Assembly (NCBI RefSeq): GCF_004123905.1
Contig: NZ_MZXW01000013.1
Location: forward strand, 291,266-355,265
Direction of reading: 5' to 3'
Source: Bradyrhizobium betae
Lineage (GTDB): Bacteria; Pseudomonadota; Alphaproteobacteria; Rhizobiales; Xanthobacteraceae
Length of the DNA stretch: 64,000 bases
Notes under the pieces: generated by a model
What the model was told of the DNA's origin: nothing
The model's database searches: none
The model's input: the letters and a program-made list of their open reading frames with translations, nothing else
Part shown: positions 16,137-25,547 of the stretch, one piece after another
How positions within the stretch are numbered: position 1 is the first letter of the stretch
Layout: each line of letters starts with the position of its first letter
Program-made: the position numbers and the translations under genes

Positions 16137-16155
16137 ATATTGACAGTGTAAAGAT
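16137..16155. promoter_or_regulatory. imperfect TetR-type operator O1
   Basis: ATATTGAC-AGT-GTAAAGAT: a 19-bp site sharing the right half GTAAAGAT with O2; the left half has two mismatches to ATCTTTAC. It lies 20 bases from the TetR start and just upstream of the -35 box of the carotenoid oxygenase promoter. Confidence 0.65.
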
Positions 16156-16160
16156 TTCGC

Positions 16161-16189
16161 TTGACCAAACCCGCGGACAAGGTTATCTC
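16161..16189 (+). promoter_or_regulatory. sigma70-type promoter of the carotenoid oxygenase gene
   Basis: TTGACC (16161-16166), 17-base spacer, TATCTC (16184-16189). It lies between operators O1 and O2, so a bound repressor would cover both ends. Confidence 0.6.
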
Positions 16190-16208
16190 ATCTTTACGAT
16201 GTAAAGAT
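16190..16208. promoter_or_regulatory. palindromic TetR-type operator O2
   Basis: ATCTTTAC-GAT-GTAAAGAT is a perfect palindrome apart from its 3-base centre, directly after the -10 box and before the ribosome site GGAGGGATACGCC of the carotenoid oxygenase gene. An almost identical site is at 17973-17991. Confidence 0.8.
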
Positions 16209-16222
16209 AGGAGGGATACGCC

Positions 16223-17620
16223 GTGCAGCAGGCCGCCGTCACCGAGCGCCGCAACAATATCGCGCCGATTCCGTTTGAGGCCGACGCGCCCTTCCTAAAG
16301 ATCGTCGGCGAATTGCCGCGCGAGCTGAACGGGGTGCTCTATCGCAACGGCCCCAACCCGCAGTTCGACTCCCCCGGCGCGCACTGGTTCGTTGGCGACG
16401 GCATGCTGCACGCCTTCCACCTCGAGAACGGCCGCGCCAGTTACCGCAACCGCTGGGTCCGCACGCCGAAATGGCTGGCCGAGCACGATGCCGGCCGCGC
16501 CTTGTTCGGCGGCTTCGGCCGCAAGCTGCCGGATGCGCCTGCGACCATCACCGACGGCGGCGTCGCCAACACCAACATCATCTTCCACGCCGGCAAGCTG
16601 CTTGCGCTCGAAGAAGCGCATCTGCCGACCGAGATCGAGCCGGGCACGCTGGCAACACGCGGCTATCACAATTACCAGGGCCGCGTCGCCGGCAGTTTTA
16701 CCGCGCATCCCAAGATCGATCCTATCACAGGCGAGCTTGTGTTCTTCGGCTACAACGCCGCGGGGCCGCTGACATCAGCCCTCTCCTACGGATCGATCGA
16801 TGCCTCCGGCAAGGCAACGCGCTTCGAGCGTTTCGAGGCGCCCTACGCCAGCATGGTGCACGACTTCATCGTCACCGAGAACCATGTGCTGTTTCCCATT
16901 CTCCCGATCACCGGCAGCATGGAGCGCGCGATGAACGGGCGGCCGCCTTATGCGTGGGAGCCGGACAAGGGCGCCTATGTCGGCGTGATGAAGCGCAACG
17001 GCACGGCGAAGGACATCGCCTGGTTCCGCGGCGAGGCCTCCTACGTCTTCCACATCATGAATGCGTGGGAGGACGGCAATCGCATCATCTCCGACGTGAT
17101 GCAGTTCGAGGAAGCGCCGCTGTTTCCGCATCCCGACGGCCGTCCGACGGACCCGGAGAAATCGCGCGCCCGCCACTGCCGCTGGACGTTTGATCTGTCA
17201 GGAAATACCGACCGCTTCCAGCAGACCTATCTCGACGATCTCACCGGCGAATTCCCCCGCATCGACGATCGCCGCGCCGGCCTGAAGAGCCATCACGGCT
17301 GGTACGCCTGCGCCAATCCAAAGCTGCCGATGTTCGGCGCGCTCTCCGGAATCGTCCATGTCGACGGCAGCGGAAAGCGGCTCGGCCATTATCTGCTGCC
17401 GGCCGGCGACACCATCTCCGAGCCGGTGTTCGTCGAACGGTCGAAAGACGCGTTGGAAGGCGACGGCTGGTTGCTCGCAGTGGTCTGGCGCGCGCGGGAG
17501 AACCGCAGCGACCTCGCCGTGTTCAACGCCACCGACATCGAGGCCGGCCCCGTCGCGCTGGTGCAGCTCGGCCACCGCGTGCCCGATGGCTTTCACGGCA
17601 ATTGGGTGGGTGCGCAGTAA
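16223..17620 (+). CDS. carotenoid oxygenase (RPE65/lignostilbene dioxygenase family)
   Basis: 465 residues from a GTG with GGAGGGATACGCC before it. Landmarks of the family: GELPRELNGVLYRNGPNPQFDSPGAHWFVGDGMLHAFHLENGRASYRNRWVRT, FTAHPKIDPITGELVFFGYN, MVHDFIVTENHVLFPILPIT, YVFHIMNAWEDGNRIISDVM and DGFHGNWVG at the end. The four iron-binding His of this family fall in the HPKIDP, MVHDF, VFHIMNAWE and FHGNWV motifs. Non-haem iron cleavage of a carotenoid or stilbene double bond is inferred. Confidence 0.9.
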   Translation: MQQAAVTERRNNIAPIPFEADAPFLKIVGELPRELNGVLYRNGPNPQFDSPGAHWFVGDGMLHAFHLENGRASYRNRWVRTPKWLAEHDAGRALFGGFGRKLPDAPATITDGGVANTNIIFHAGKLLALEEAHLPTEIEPGTLATRGYHNYQGRVAGSFTAHPKIDPITGELVFFGYNAAGPLTSALSYGSIDASGKATRFERFEAPYASMVHDFIVTENHVLFPILPITGSMERAMNGRPPYAWEPDKGAYVGVMKRNGTAKDIAWFRGEASYVFHIMNAWEDGNRIISDVMQFEEAPLFPHPDGRPTDPEKSRARHCRWTFDLSGNTDRFQQTYLDDLTGEFPRIDDRRAGLKSHHGWYACANPKLPMFGALSGIVHVDGSGKRLGHYLLPAGDTISEPVFVERSKDALEGDGWLLAVVWRARENRSDLAVFNATDIEAGPVALVQLGHRVPDGFHGNWVGAQ

Positions 17621-17671
17621 TTCTCCGCTCGCGCCGGAATGACAGCGTGGATGTCACCAAAGAGGTCTCGC

Positions 17672-17935
17672 ATGGATATGCCCTCGATCACCGCAGACTG
17701 CCTCGCCCTCTTCGCCCTGACCTGCACCGCGCTCGCACTCCGGACGATGCGGCTGCGGCGAAGCAGCGCTGCGATCTTCAACGGCGGCATCCTGCTCGCC
17801 GTGGGCCTCTTGATCGTCTCCGCGCTGCCGGTCCTGGCGCGCCTGCCCTGGGCGGAATTGGCCACGGAGGCGTCCGACCAAGCCATTGCAGCGCTTCATC
17901 TTTTAGAGGTCACCTACGTCATTTTGACACTGTAA
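17672..17935 (+). CDS. small two-helix membrane protein
   Basis: 87 residues; start at 17672, five bases after AGAGG. Two hydrophobic stretches (about 9-25 and 37-57) flank a basic loop (RTMRLRRSSA). Its last codons overlap the operator at 17921-17939. It follows the carotenoid oxygenase by 51 bases and may be co-transcribed. No known family. Confidence 0.5.
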   Translation: MDMPSITADCLALFALTCTALALRTMRLRRSSAAIFNGGILLAVGLLIVSALPVLARLPWAELATEASDQAIAALHLLEVTYVILTL

Positions 17936-17939
17936 AGAT
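17921..17939. promoter_or_regulatory. imperfect TetR-type operator O3
   Basis: ATTTTGAC-ACT-GTAAAGAT: same right half and layout as O1 (16137-16155), 52 bases before O4, as O1 is 53 bases before O2. Confidence 0.65.
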
Positions 17940-17944
17940 TTCGC

Positions 17945-17973
17945 TTGACCGGGCATCGACCCTGAACTATGTA
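17945..17973 (+). promoter_or_regulatory. sigma70-type promoter, copy of the carotenoid oxygenase promoter
   Basis: TTGACC (17945-17950), 17-base spacer, TATGTA (17968-17973). The upstream stretch from GTAAAGATTTCGCTTGACC is identical to that at 16148-16166. Confidence 0.6.
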
Positions 17974-17991
17974 TCTTTACATCGTAAAGAT
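17973..17991. promoter_or_regulatory. palindromic TetR-type operator O4
   Basis: ATCTTTAC-ATC-GTAAAGAT, same arms as O2. It lies just before the start at 18012. Confidence 0.8.
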
Positions 17992-18011
17992 CAGCCTGAC
18001 CGAGGCAGCCC

Positions 18012-18581
18012 ATGGCGATTTTCCTGATCCTCGCGCCCTACGGCGCTTTCACCTTCCTGATGCTGGTGACGTCGGCCACTTCAAGCGTGTTCGCGGCCTC
18101 CGCGATCTGCCTCGCCACCGTCGCGATCGATGTCGCGCGCGGCCGCTCGGCGAAGATCCTGGCCGTAGGCTCGGCGATCCTGTTCGCTGCCATCGGCCTC
18201 ACCCTCTCGTTGGTCGACCCGAAGCTCGGCACCCTCGGCGTCAAGCTGTCGGTCGATATCGGCATCTTCGTCATCTCGCTCGGCTCGATGCTGCTGCGCC
18301 GTCCCTTCACGCTGCAATATGCGGTTGAAGCGGTCCCGGACGAGACCGCAGCGATGCCCGGTTTCCTCACCGCCAACTACATCATCACGGGTGCCTGGAC
18401 GGCAGCCGCGCTGGCGATGGCGGCCGCCAATCTCGTGCTGCTCTATTTCCCCGGCCTGCCGCTCTGGTCGAGCCTTGCAGTCGCCTTCGCCGCCCGCAAC
18501 AGCGCGATCTATTTCACAAAGTGGTATCCGGAATATCGCCAGATCAAGTACGGTGCTCGCGCTCTGCCGACCACCCACTGA
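18012..18581 (+). CDS. polytopic membrane protein controlled by the TetR operators
   Basis: 189 residues with about six helices (MAIFLILAPYGAFTFLMLVTSATSSVFAAS, ILAVGSAILFAAIGLTLSLVD, LSVDIGIFVISLGSMLLRR, NYIITGAWTAAALAMAAANLVLLYF). The C-terminus WYPEYRQIKYG is charged. It lies directly after operator O4 and is followed 13 bases later by a septation-protein-like gene. No transport motif is seen. Confidence 0.65.
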   Translation: MAIFLILAPYGAFTFLMLVTSATSSVFAASAICLATVAIDVARGRSAKILAVGSAILFAAIGLTLSLVDPKLGTLGVKLSVDIGIFVISLGSMLLRRPFTLQYAVEAVPDETAAMPGFLTANYIITGAWTAAALAMAAANLVLLYFPGLPLWSSLAVAFAARNSAIYFTKWYPEYRQIKYGARALPTTH

Positions 18582-18594
18582 AACAGGACCGACG

Positions 18595-19149
18595 ATGAAG
18601 GACGTATTCGCCCGCCTCGCCTCCGACTTCCTGTCGGCCATCCTCTTCCTGGTGATCTACCTCCTGACGGACAACGTCATCCTGGCGACGTCGGTGGCGA
18701 TTGCAGGCGCGATCGCGCAGGTGATCTACGCCCGTGTCAAGGGGCGCGAGCTCAGCTTCATGACCTATGCGAGCGTCGCGCTCGTCGTCCTGCTCGGCAC
18801 CGTCACGCTGCTGACCAACGATCCCCGCTTCATGCTGGCCAAGCCCTCCATCGCGCATTTCGCGATCGGCGTCATCATGCTCAAGCGCGGCTGGATGCTG
18901 CGCTACATGCCGCCAATCGTCGTCGAGACCGTGCCGGAATATGTCACGGCTGCGGGCTATGCTTGGGCGGCACTGATGTTCGTGATCGGCGCCGGCATGA
19001 TCGCAGTCGCTTCGACCGGCGATCTGAAGCTGTGGGCGTTCTACATCACGGTGGTCGCCGGCGGCGCCAAGATCCTGGCCTTTGCCGTGCAGTATGTCGT
19101 GCTCCGGCTCATCGTCACCAGCCGCCGGCGCGCCGCCGCCCGCGCCTGA
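18595..19149 (+). CDS. YciB/IspZ-like inner-membrane septation protein family
   Basis: 184 residues with five to six helices. DFLSAILFLVIYLLTDNVILATSVAIAGAIAQVIYARVKGRELSFMTYASVALVVLLGTVTLLTNDPRFMLAKPSIAHFAIGVIMLKRGWM is the typical core of the YciB/IspZ family (NDPRF-x-x-x-K-P and K-RGWM motifs). Family members act in envelope and septum formation in some bacteria. It is probably the second gene of the operator-controlled unit started at 18012. Confidence 0.75.
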   Translation: MKDVFARLASDFLSAILFLVIYLLTDNVILATSVAIAGAIAQVIYARVKGRELSFMTYASVALVVLLGTVTLLTNDPRFMLAKPSIAHFAIGVIMLKRGWMLRYMPPIVVETVPEYVTAAGYAWAALMFVIGAGMIAVASTGDLKLWAFYITVVAGGAKILAFAVQYVVLRLIVTSRRRAAARA

Positions 19150-19254
19150 TTGCCGCTCACACGCCGTTAGGCAGCCGCCTCGAGTTGGGCTATAGGCTCG
19201 CTCAGGACTGGCCGCGATCGTCGCGGTCCGCCGGGATCTGTTCGGGAGACGGGA

Positions 19255-19551
19255 ATGGCGGTAGACGGCAACTGGAATCTGACCATGACGACGCCGATGG
19301 GCGAGCGCCAGGCGACGCTGAGCCTCTCGAGCTCCGGCGGTACGCTGACCGGCACGCAGGGCGCCGAAGGCAATTCCGCCGAGATTTTCGACGGCACCGT
19401 CAGCGGCGATGCCGTCAACTGGAAGGTTTCCATCACCAATCCGATGCCGTTGACGCTCGAGTTCATCGGCACGGTTTCCGGCGACAGCATGAGCGGCGAG
19501 ATGGGTATCGGCCCGATGGGCAGCTTCCCGTTCACCGGCTCGCGGGCGTAA
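19255..19551 (+). CDS. small beta-rich hypothetical protein (98 aa)
   Basis: The 98-residue protein has a repeated beta-hairpin pattern: DGNWNLTMTTPMGERQATLSLSSSGGTLTGTQG, FDGTVSGDAVNWKVSITNPMPLTLEFIGTVSGDSMSGEMGIGPMGSFPFTG. This reads as a lipocalin- or avidin-like antiparallel barrel. No signal peptide. Short conserved proteins of this type occur widely in alphaproteobacteria with no known role. Confidence 0.65.
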   Translation: MAVDGNWNLTMTTPMGERQATLSLSSSGGTLTGTQGAEGNSAEIFDGTVSGDAVNWKVSITNPMPLTLEFIGTVSGDSMSGEMGIGPMGSFPFTGSRA

Positions 19552-19566
19552 GGTCGCGCTGCATCC

Positions 19567-20487
19567 GTGCGCGCGCTCCGTCTCATCGCGGCAACGATCC
19601 TCTGTATCGCGGCACAAGCGGCGCGCGCGGATGACAACGAACCGGCGTGGCGCCCAAGCGCGCTCGCCATGGTGCCTGCCGGCTATGTCGCAGGCATCGC
19701 CTACCGGACCGATGGTTCAACGGGATATCTCGCCGTCTATCCCGCGACGTCGAACGATCCAAAGACACCGGCAAGCGTGTTCGCTGCGCGTCAGGCTCTC
19801 GTCGTCACGCTGACATCGGACGCGACGCGCGTAGTCTCTGCCGAGCTGAAGCAGCGCGCCGGGCCTGATCCCGATAACGACGACACCGATTTCGCAAAGC
19901 TGCACGCCGATCTCGCCGCGAAGCGGGCAACGCTGCCCGAGGGCACAGAGCCCTGCAATCTCGGCGCCTGGTCCATCGACAAGGATCCTGATGGCCTCAA
20001 CGTGCGCGCCGAACCCTCAGTGAAAGCGCGCGTGCTCGGCACGCTGCCGCCGCCCTACCGGCTCAAGCTCGGCGGTGCCGAGAACACGCCCGACGGTGGC
20101 TGGCTCACCGAATTCCGCATCGTTGGTTTCAAGGACGGCTGGTTTCTGATCGAAGGCGCCAAGCCGCCGGGCAAGGACTACGAGGACGACAAGAGATATC
20201 CGCGCAGCGCGCCAAAACCTTATGCGGGGCGCGGATGGGTCGCCTCCAACAAGGTCGGCGCGTCCTACGCCAATGGCGCCACGCGCATGGGCGGCCTGTT
20301 TCAAGCCCCCTTCATCGATGCCAAATGGATGCCCGCGCAGCGCGAGCTCGGCGGCGCAATCGACACCGACGGCGGCCCGAAGCGCATTTTTGCCTGCAGC
20401 GGGCTCTGGGGTCTGGTCGAGAGCCAGGACGGCGTCCGCGGCTGGTGGCGCGGTCTGTGCTCCAACCAGGTCACGAATTGTAGTTAG
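19567..20487 (+). CDS. exported protein with bacterial SH3 domain
   Basis: 306 residues from a GTG, signal peptide MRALRLIAATILCIAAQAARA. Residues about 140-225 form a bacterial SH3-like domain (LGAWSIDKDPDGLNVRAEPSVKARVLGTLPP ... GWFLIEGA ... GRGWVASNKVG). Such domains bind cell-wall peptides. The C-terminal part (CSGLWGLVESQDGVRGWWRGLCSNQVTNC) has Cys pairs. It follows the previous gene by 15 bases. A periplasmic envelope role is inferred. Confidence 0.7.
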   Translation: MRALRLIAATILCIAAQAARADDNEPAWRPSALAMVPAGYVAGIAYRTDGSTGYLAVYPATSNDPKTPASVFAARQALVVTLTSDATRVVSAELKQRAGPDPDNDDTDFAKLHADLAAKRATLPEGTEPCNLGAWSIDKDPDGLNVRAEPSVKARVLGTLPPPYRLKLGGAENTPDGGWLTEFRIVGFKDGWFLIEGAKPPGKDYEDDKRYPRSAPKPYAGRGWVASNKVGASYANGATRMGGLFQAPFIDAKWMPAQRELGGAIDTDGGPKRIFACSGLWGLVESQDGVRGWWRGLCSNQVTNCS

Positions 20488-20640
20488 CTATCTCATCTCC
20501 CTCGCCCCGCCTGCGGGGAGAGGGTTGGGGTGAGGGGGAGTCTCCGCGAGGACGGTAACCGTTGGACTCGTGGAGAGTCCCCTCACCCGGATTGCATCTT
20601 CGATGCAATCCGACCTCTCCCCGCAAGCGGGGCGAGGTGA
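20488..20640. repeat. extended inverted repeat between convergent genes
   Basis: The stretch holds CCTCGCCCCGCCTGCGGGGA...GGGGTGAGGGGGAGTCTC near the left and the complementary ...GAGTCCCCTCACCC...TCTCCCCGCAAGCGGGGCGAGG near the right, with a smaller hairpin GGATTGCATC/GATGCAATCC inside. It can fold on either strand and likely ends transcription from both neighbours. It resembles the large palindromic repeats of Bradyrhizobium genomes. Confidence 0.7.
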
Positions 20641-20644
20641 AGGG

Positions 20645-22300
<1,656 letters not shown>

Positions 22301-22547
22301 GGGGCGAATCTCGGGGTTTTGGAGCCCTCGTGCGGGCCCCTAGCATAGAAGCGTTCTAAGCTTTTTTGCCGCAAAGGGAAGGCGTTCTGGCGCGATCGGG
22401 GCATCCCGATTCGGCTGCATAGCGGCCCCCTTTCGGACAGCTGTCGGCGGAGCCCTGTGGCCATCATGATGTCCGGGAAGACTGGGTGGGCCCCTTGCGC
22501 TCCGCGCGCGACGATTGTTGAATGCGCGCCCTAAGGGGCTTTTCATC

Positions 22548-23021
22548 ATGATTTTCAAACTGAACCTCCGCGGCGCGATTCTGGTCGCCGCCGCCATCAC
22601 CGGCCTTGTGACCCTCGCCTCGCCGGCGCGGGCCGATCGCTGTGACGACAGCGCCAAGGAGCTGGCGAACCAGGTCGACCGCCTCAAGGTGAATTTTCGC
22701 GCCGGCAACATCGTGTACCTCTCGCACCCAGCGGCCAAGGAGTTGTCCGTGGGCTGCCGCGGCGACAAATATTCGATCGAGCTCTATGCCAAGGGCGATC
22801 GCAAGCCGACGCCGGAGTTCCTTGCGCTGGTCGGATCGATGGCCGCGATCGTCTTCACCGTGACGAAGGACGACACCACGACGGGCGCGACACGCTGCCT
22901 GAAGCGGATGGGCCTCTTGCGCGGCGACAAGGTCAGCATGCGCTACCGGCGCCTCAACATGGAATGCACCCGCACCAAGACGGACGCGTCCATCGCGATC
23001 ACGCGCGGCAAGGACGAGTAG
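22548..23021 (+). CDS. exported hypothetical protein (157 aa)
   Basis: Signal peptide MIFKLNLRGAILVAAAITGLVTLASPARA, then DRCDDSAKELANQVDRLKVNFRAGNIVYLSHPAAKELSVGCRGDKYSIELYAKG. Cys pairs at about 32/69 and 120/136 suggest disulfides in a small periplasmic domain. The start at 22548 has AAGGGG eight bases before. It has the look of a conserved rhizobial protein of unknown role. Confidence 0.65.
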   Translation: MIFKLNLRGAILVAAAITGLVTLASPARADRCDDSAKELANQVDRLKVNFRAGNIVYLSHPAAKELSVGCRGDKYSIELYAKGDRKPTPEFLALVGSMAAIVFTVTKDDTTTGATRCLKRMGLLRGDKVSMRYRRLNMECTRTKTDASIAITRGKDE

Positions 23022-23095
23022 GCGGGACGTCGCCCCCCTCGCTCTTTCCGCGCCTGCGGCAACGCAAACATGGCGACGCCGCCCGCCACGCACTC

Positions 23096-23181
23096 CGTCA
23101 TTGCGAGCGCAGCGAAGCAATCCAGAATCTTTCCGCGGAGAGTCTGGATTGCTTCGTCGCAAGGGCTCCTCGCAACGACGG
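23096..23181. repeat. CGTCATTGCGAG-type palindromic repeat, copy 1
   Basis: Starts CGTCATTGCGAGCGCAGCGA and ends CTCGCAACGACG, with inverted cores GAAGCAATCCAGA / TCTGGATTGCTTC around TCTTTCCGCGGAGAG. The same element occurs at 31850, 36940, 40348 and 51582. Confidence 0.85.
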
Positions 23182-23334
23182 GGAGAGGTCTCGTTGTCTC
23201 CCTCACACGGTCGGATGAGGCGCAAAAGCAGCGCCCCACCCTCACCAGTTCCCTCGCATTTTAATGATTGCCTTGAAGGAAATTTCGCTCCTCACGGGGC
23301 AAGGTCAATTGTTTCCATGTGTGAGGATTTGTGG

Positions 23335-23508
23335 ATGAGTGTTTCGACCGTAGCACCGCCGCCGATCGCGATCGTGGTGCCGAGCTACGATACGACCAAG
23401 CAGCAGGACGACCAGACCAAGACCAGGGACAGCGATCCGACCTACAAGCCGACGCCGCCCGCGCCGCTGCCGCCGGGTCAGGGCACGCGGATCGATCAGC
23501 TCGCCTGA
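23335..23508 (+). CDS. small Pro-rich hypothetical protein (57 aa)
   Basis: MSVSTVAPPPIAIVVPSYDT followed by a Lys/Gln/Asp stretch and PTPPAPLPPGQG. AGGA is nine bases before the ATG at 23335. An intrinsic terminator follows at 23531. The protein is low-complexity and probably disordered; the ribosome site and terminator make it a likely gene. No function proposed. Confidence 0.5.
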   Translation: MSVSTVAPPPIAIVVPSYDTTKQQDDQTKTRDSDPTYKPTPPAPLPPGQGTRIDQLA

Positions 23509-23530
23509 TCAGGTCTGCCGAAGATGAAAC

Positions 23531-23556
23531 GCCCGATCCGGTCGATCGGGCATTTC
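23531..23556 (+). terminator. intrinsic terminator
   Basis: Stem GCCCGATC / GATCGGGC (23531-23538 with 23544-23551), then ATTTCGTG. It follows the 57-residue gene. Confidence 0.6.
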
Positions 23557-23624
23557 GTGTGTGCGGCCGCATCTTCGCCGGATAGCGGGACCAGTATTGT
23601 GCGCGATAGACCTGAGACCTGCGC

Positions 23625-24299
23625 ATGATCGCAAAACTGCTGTTGCAGAACACGATCACCACCGTCGCGATGGGCGCGCTGCTGTTCGCGTCCGCCGGCA
23701 CACTGCATTGGCCTTCGGCCTGGGTGTTTCTCGGCACCTGCGCCCTGCTAGGCCCGCTCTGCGGCTGGTGGCTTTATCGGGTCGATCCCGCACTGCTCGC
23801 TGAACGTCTGCGTCCGGTCCTGCAACGGGATCAGCCCGCGGCCGACAAGGCCTTCATGTTCGTCTTCGTCGTTGCGATGCTCGCCTGGCTGGCCGCGATG
23901 GGGCTCGACCGGCGCGCGCTATCCTCCGACGTGCCGGTCGCGGTGCAGATGCTCGGCCTCGTGCTGTTCGTGCTCTCGACGCTGTTCATCCTCTGGGTCT
24001 TCCGCGAGAACTCGTTCGCCGCACCCGTGGTGAAGCTGCAGGCCGAGCGCGCACAGCGGGTGATCTCGACCGGACCTTACGCGCATGTGCGGCATCCCAT
24101 GTACAGCGGCATGGTCCTGTTCTTCGCGGGCGTGCCGTTGCTGCTCGGTTCGTGGTGGGGCCTCGTGATGGTGCCGGTCATCGTTGGCTTGTTTGCGGTC
24201 CGCATCGGCATCGAGGAGCGCACGCTGCGCGAGGGCCTGCCGGGCTATTCCGACTATGCAGCGCGGGTGCGCCATCGTCTGCTGCCTGGCGTGTGGTGA
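23625..24299 (+). CDS. isoprenylcysteine carboxyl methyltransferase-like membrane protein
   Basis: 224 residues with five to six helices and the ICMT-family signature near the C-terminus: ENSFAAPVVKLQAERAQRVISTGPYAHVRHPMYSGMVLFFAGVPLLLGSWWGL and VRIGIEERTLREGLPGYSDYAARVRHRLLPGVW. The RHPMY and EE...L..Y..Y motifs bind S-adenosylmethionine in this group. Bacterial members methylate unknown small or lipid substrates. No prenyl-protein target exists in bacteria of this type, so the human function should not be carried over. Confidence 0.8.
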   Translation: MIAKLLLQNTITTVAMGALLFASAGTLHWPSAWVFLGTCALLGPLCGWWLYRVDPALLAERLRPVLQRDQPAADKAFMFVFVVAMLAWLAAMGLDRRALSSDVPVAVQMLGLVLFVLSTLFILWVFRENSFAAPVVKLQAERAQRVISTGPYAHVRHPMYSGMVLFFAGVPLLLGSWWGLVMVPVIVGLFAVRIGIEERTLREGLPGYSDYAARVRHRLLPGVW

Positions 24300-24601
24300 C
24301 CGCGCATCACGCTCCCGTGCACCCCACGGAAAAGCTTCTCCCGTCCTCCAATCGACTGACGTCGCCGCGACCAAACCCCGCTAGAGGGAACCCGCATTCA
24401 CGCAACGGGAGACGCGACGATGTTCTGCAAGCCCCCCTGCCCCGACGAGCATGATCTCGTTCCCATCCCAAATGATTCAAACGATCGATCTGACCCGGAG
24501 CGCTCACAGAGGCTCGGGAGCCACGACGCGTTCGGGCGACTGATCGCGCCCGAAACGGCCGGTCCGGAACGGGGACTGCCGCCAGCCTCCCTCCGGACCG
24601 G
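24300..24601. other. gene-poor interval
   Basis: About 300 bases between convergent genes. It holds one weak 61-codon frame (24420-24605, plus strand) starting MFCKPPCPDEHDLVP with GGAGACGCGACG before it; the product is Pro/Arg-rich without a fold, so it is not called as a gene. A GGTCCGGAACGG / CTCCGGACC inverted repeat near 24562-24600 could end transcription. Confidence 0.4.
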
Positions 24602-25306
24602 CTAATTATCGAGCTCGCGATAGCGTCGGAAGATGCCCTGCTCGTTGAAGGGAATGCGGCGCTCGCTTTCGAGATAGGCCTTGATGTTCGGCCGCGCGGC
24701 GATGCGGTCGCGCAGACCGACGAGGCCGGGGATGTCCTTCTCGAACGCCCTCATGCGCTTGGGAAAGGCGTAGCGCAGCCCGTCGACGATCTGGAACAGC
24801 GAGAGATCGACATAGGTGAGCCTGCGGCCGGTGACAAAGGCGCCGCCCTTGTCGTCCAGGAGCTGCTCGAAATAGCCGAGATATTTCGGCACGCGCTGGT
24901 CCCAGAAATCGGCCGTGCGCTTCTTGGCCGCCGGCTTCTGGTCCTCATAGTAGAGCGAAGGCCCGAGCGGGTGATGGGTGTCGTGAATTTCCAGTACGAA
25001 ATCGGTGATCGTGAGCTGAAGCTGGTGCACCCAGAGTTTTCCGGCTTCCGTCTTCGGCGCGAGGCCATGGCGGGCGCCGAGATAGAGCAGGATGTTGGCG
25101 GTCTGGCCGATGACGAGCTTGCCGGCTTTCAGGAACGGCGGCGCAAAAGGCGGCGTGCCGTTCGCGTCCATCATCTTCATCATCGCAGCTGTCCCGCGCG
25201 CACCCCGCGCGACGTCGACGTAAGCCGCCCCCGCCTCCTCCAGCGCCAGCCGCACATATTCGCCGCGGCCCTGGATCTCGGGCCAGTAATAGAGCTCGTA
25301 TTTCAT
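24602..25306 (-). CDS. glutathione S-transferase family protein
   Basis: 234 residues. The N-terminal thioredoxin-like part is MKYELYYWPEIQGRGEYVRLALEEAGAAYVDV, then GTPPFAPPFLKAGKLVIGQTANILLYLGARHGL with the cis-Pro and glutathione gamma-Glu binding Gln-Thr (the place of Glu/Ser in many GSTs). The C-terminal helical part has GGAFVTGRRLTYVDLSLFQIVDGLRYAFPKRM. The start at 25306 is followed by the N-terminal strand with no extra residues. The substrate is unknown. Confidence 0.85.
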   Translation of the reverse strand: MKYELYYWPEIQGRGEYVRLALEEAGAAYVDVARGARGTAAMMKMMDANGTPPFAPPFLKAGKLVIGQTANILLYLGARHGLAPKTEAGKLWVHQLQLTITDFVLEIHDTHHPLGPSLYYEDQKPAAKKRTADFWDQRVPKYLGYFEQLLDDKGGAFVTGRRLTYVDLSLFQIVDGLRYAFPKRMRAFEKDIPGLVGLRDRIAARPNIKAYLESERRIPFNEQGIFRRYRELDN

Positions 25307-25379
25307 GGGAGGGGTCCGTGAGCGTAGGAGCGTCCCGACCAATGTAGCACGCGGCGGCGCGGGCGCGCCCAAAAGCCAT

Positions 25380-25547
25380 GTCGATTAATTGCTTCCCGGG
25401 ACGGTAGCGCCGGGCGAGCATGCCAGTGTGGGACGGTCCTCAAGCGATCGCCCGGGGAGGACGCGGGGATCTGCTGCGGGACCGTTCGGGGCGGTATCCG
25501 CGATCACATCGGGGCTGCCGCCGGGCGCGGCACGAGGGGAGATCGTC
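25380..25547 (+). promoter_or_regulatory. structured leader before the ABC transporter operon
   Basis: The 240-base gap before the substrate-binding protein holds two similar GGGACGG segments (about 25399 and 25432) and a hairpin GCGGGACCG / CGGTATCCGC (about 25477-25503). The loop ACGG in GGGACGGTCC resembles one arm of the guanidine-II riboswitch, but the first arm does not pair, so no riboswitch is called. Confidence 0.3.

Noticed and set aside
24420..24605. 61-codon gene before the GST
   Set aside because: Has a weak ribosome site, but the product is disordered and Pro/Arg-rich and its end overlaps the GST stop region.
25395..25450. Guanidine-II (mini-ykkC) riboswitch
   Set aside because: One GGGACGGTCC hairpin-like arm is present but the paired first arm does not fold, so the two-hairpin rule is not met.
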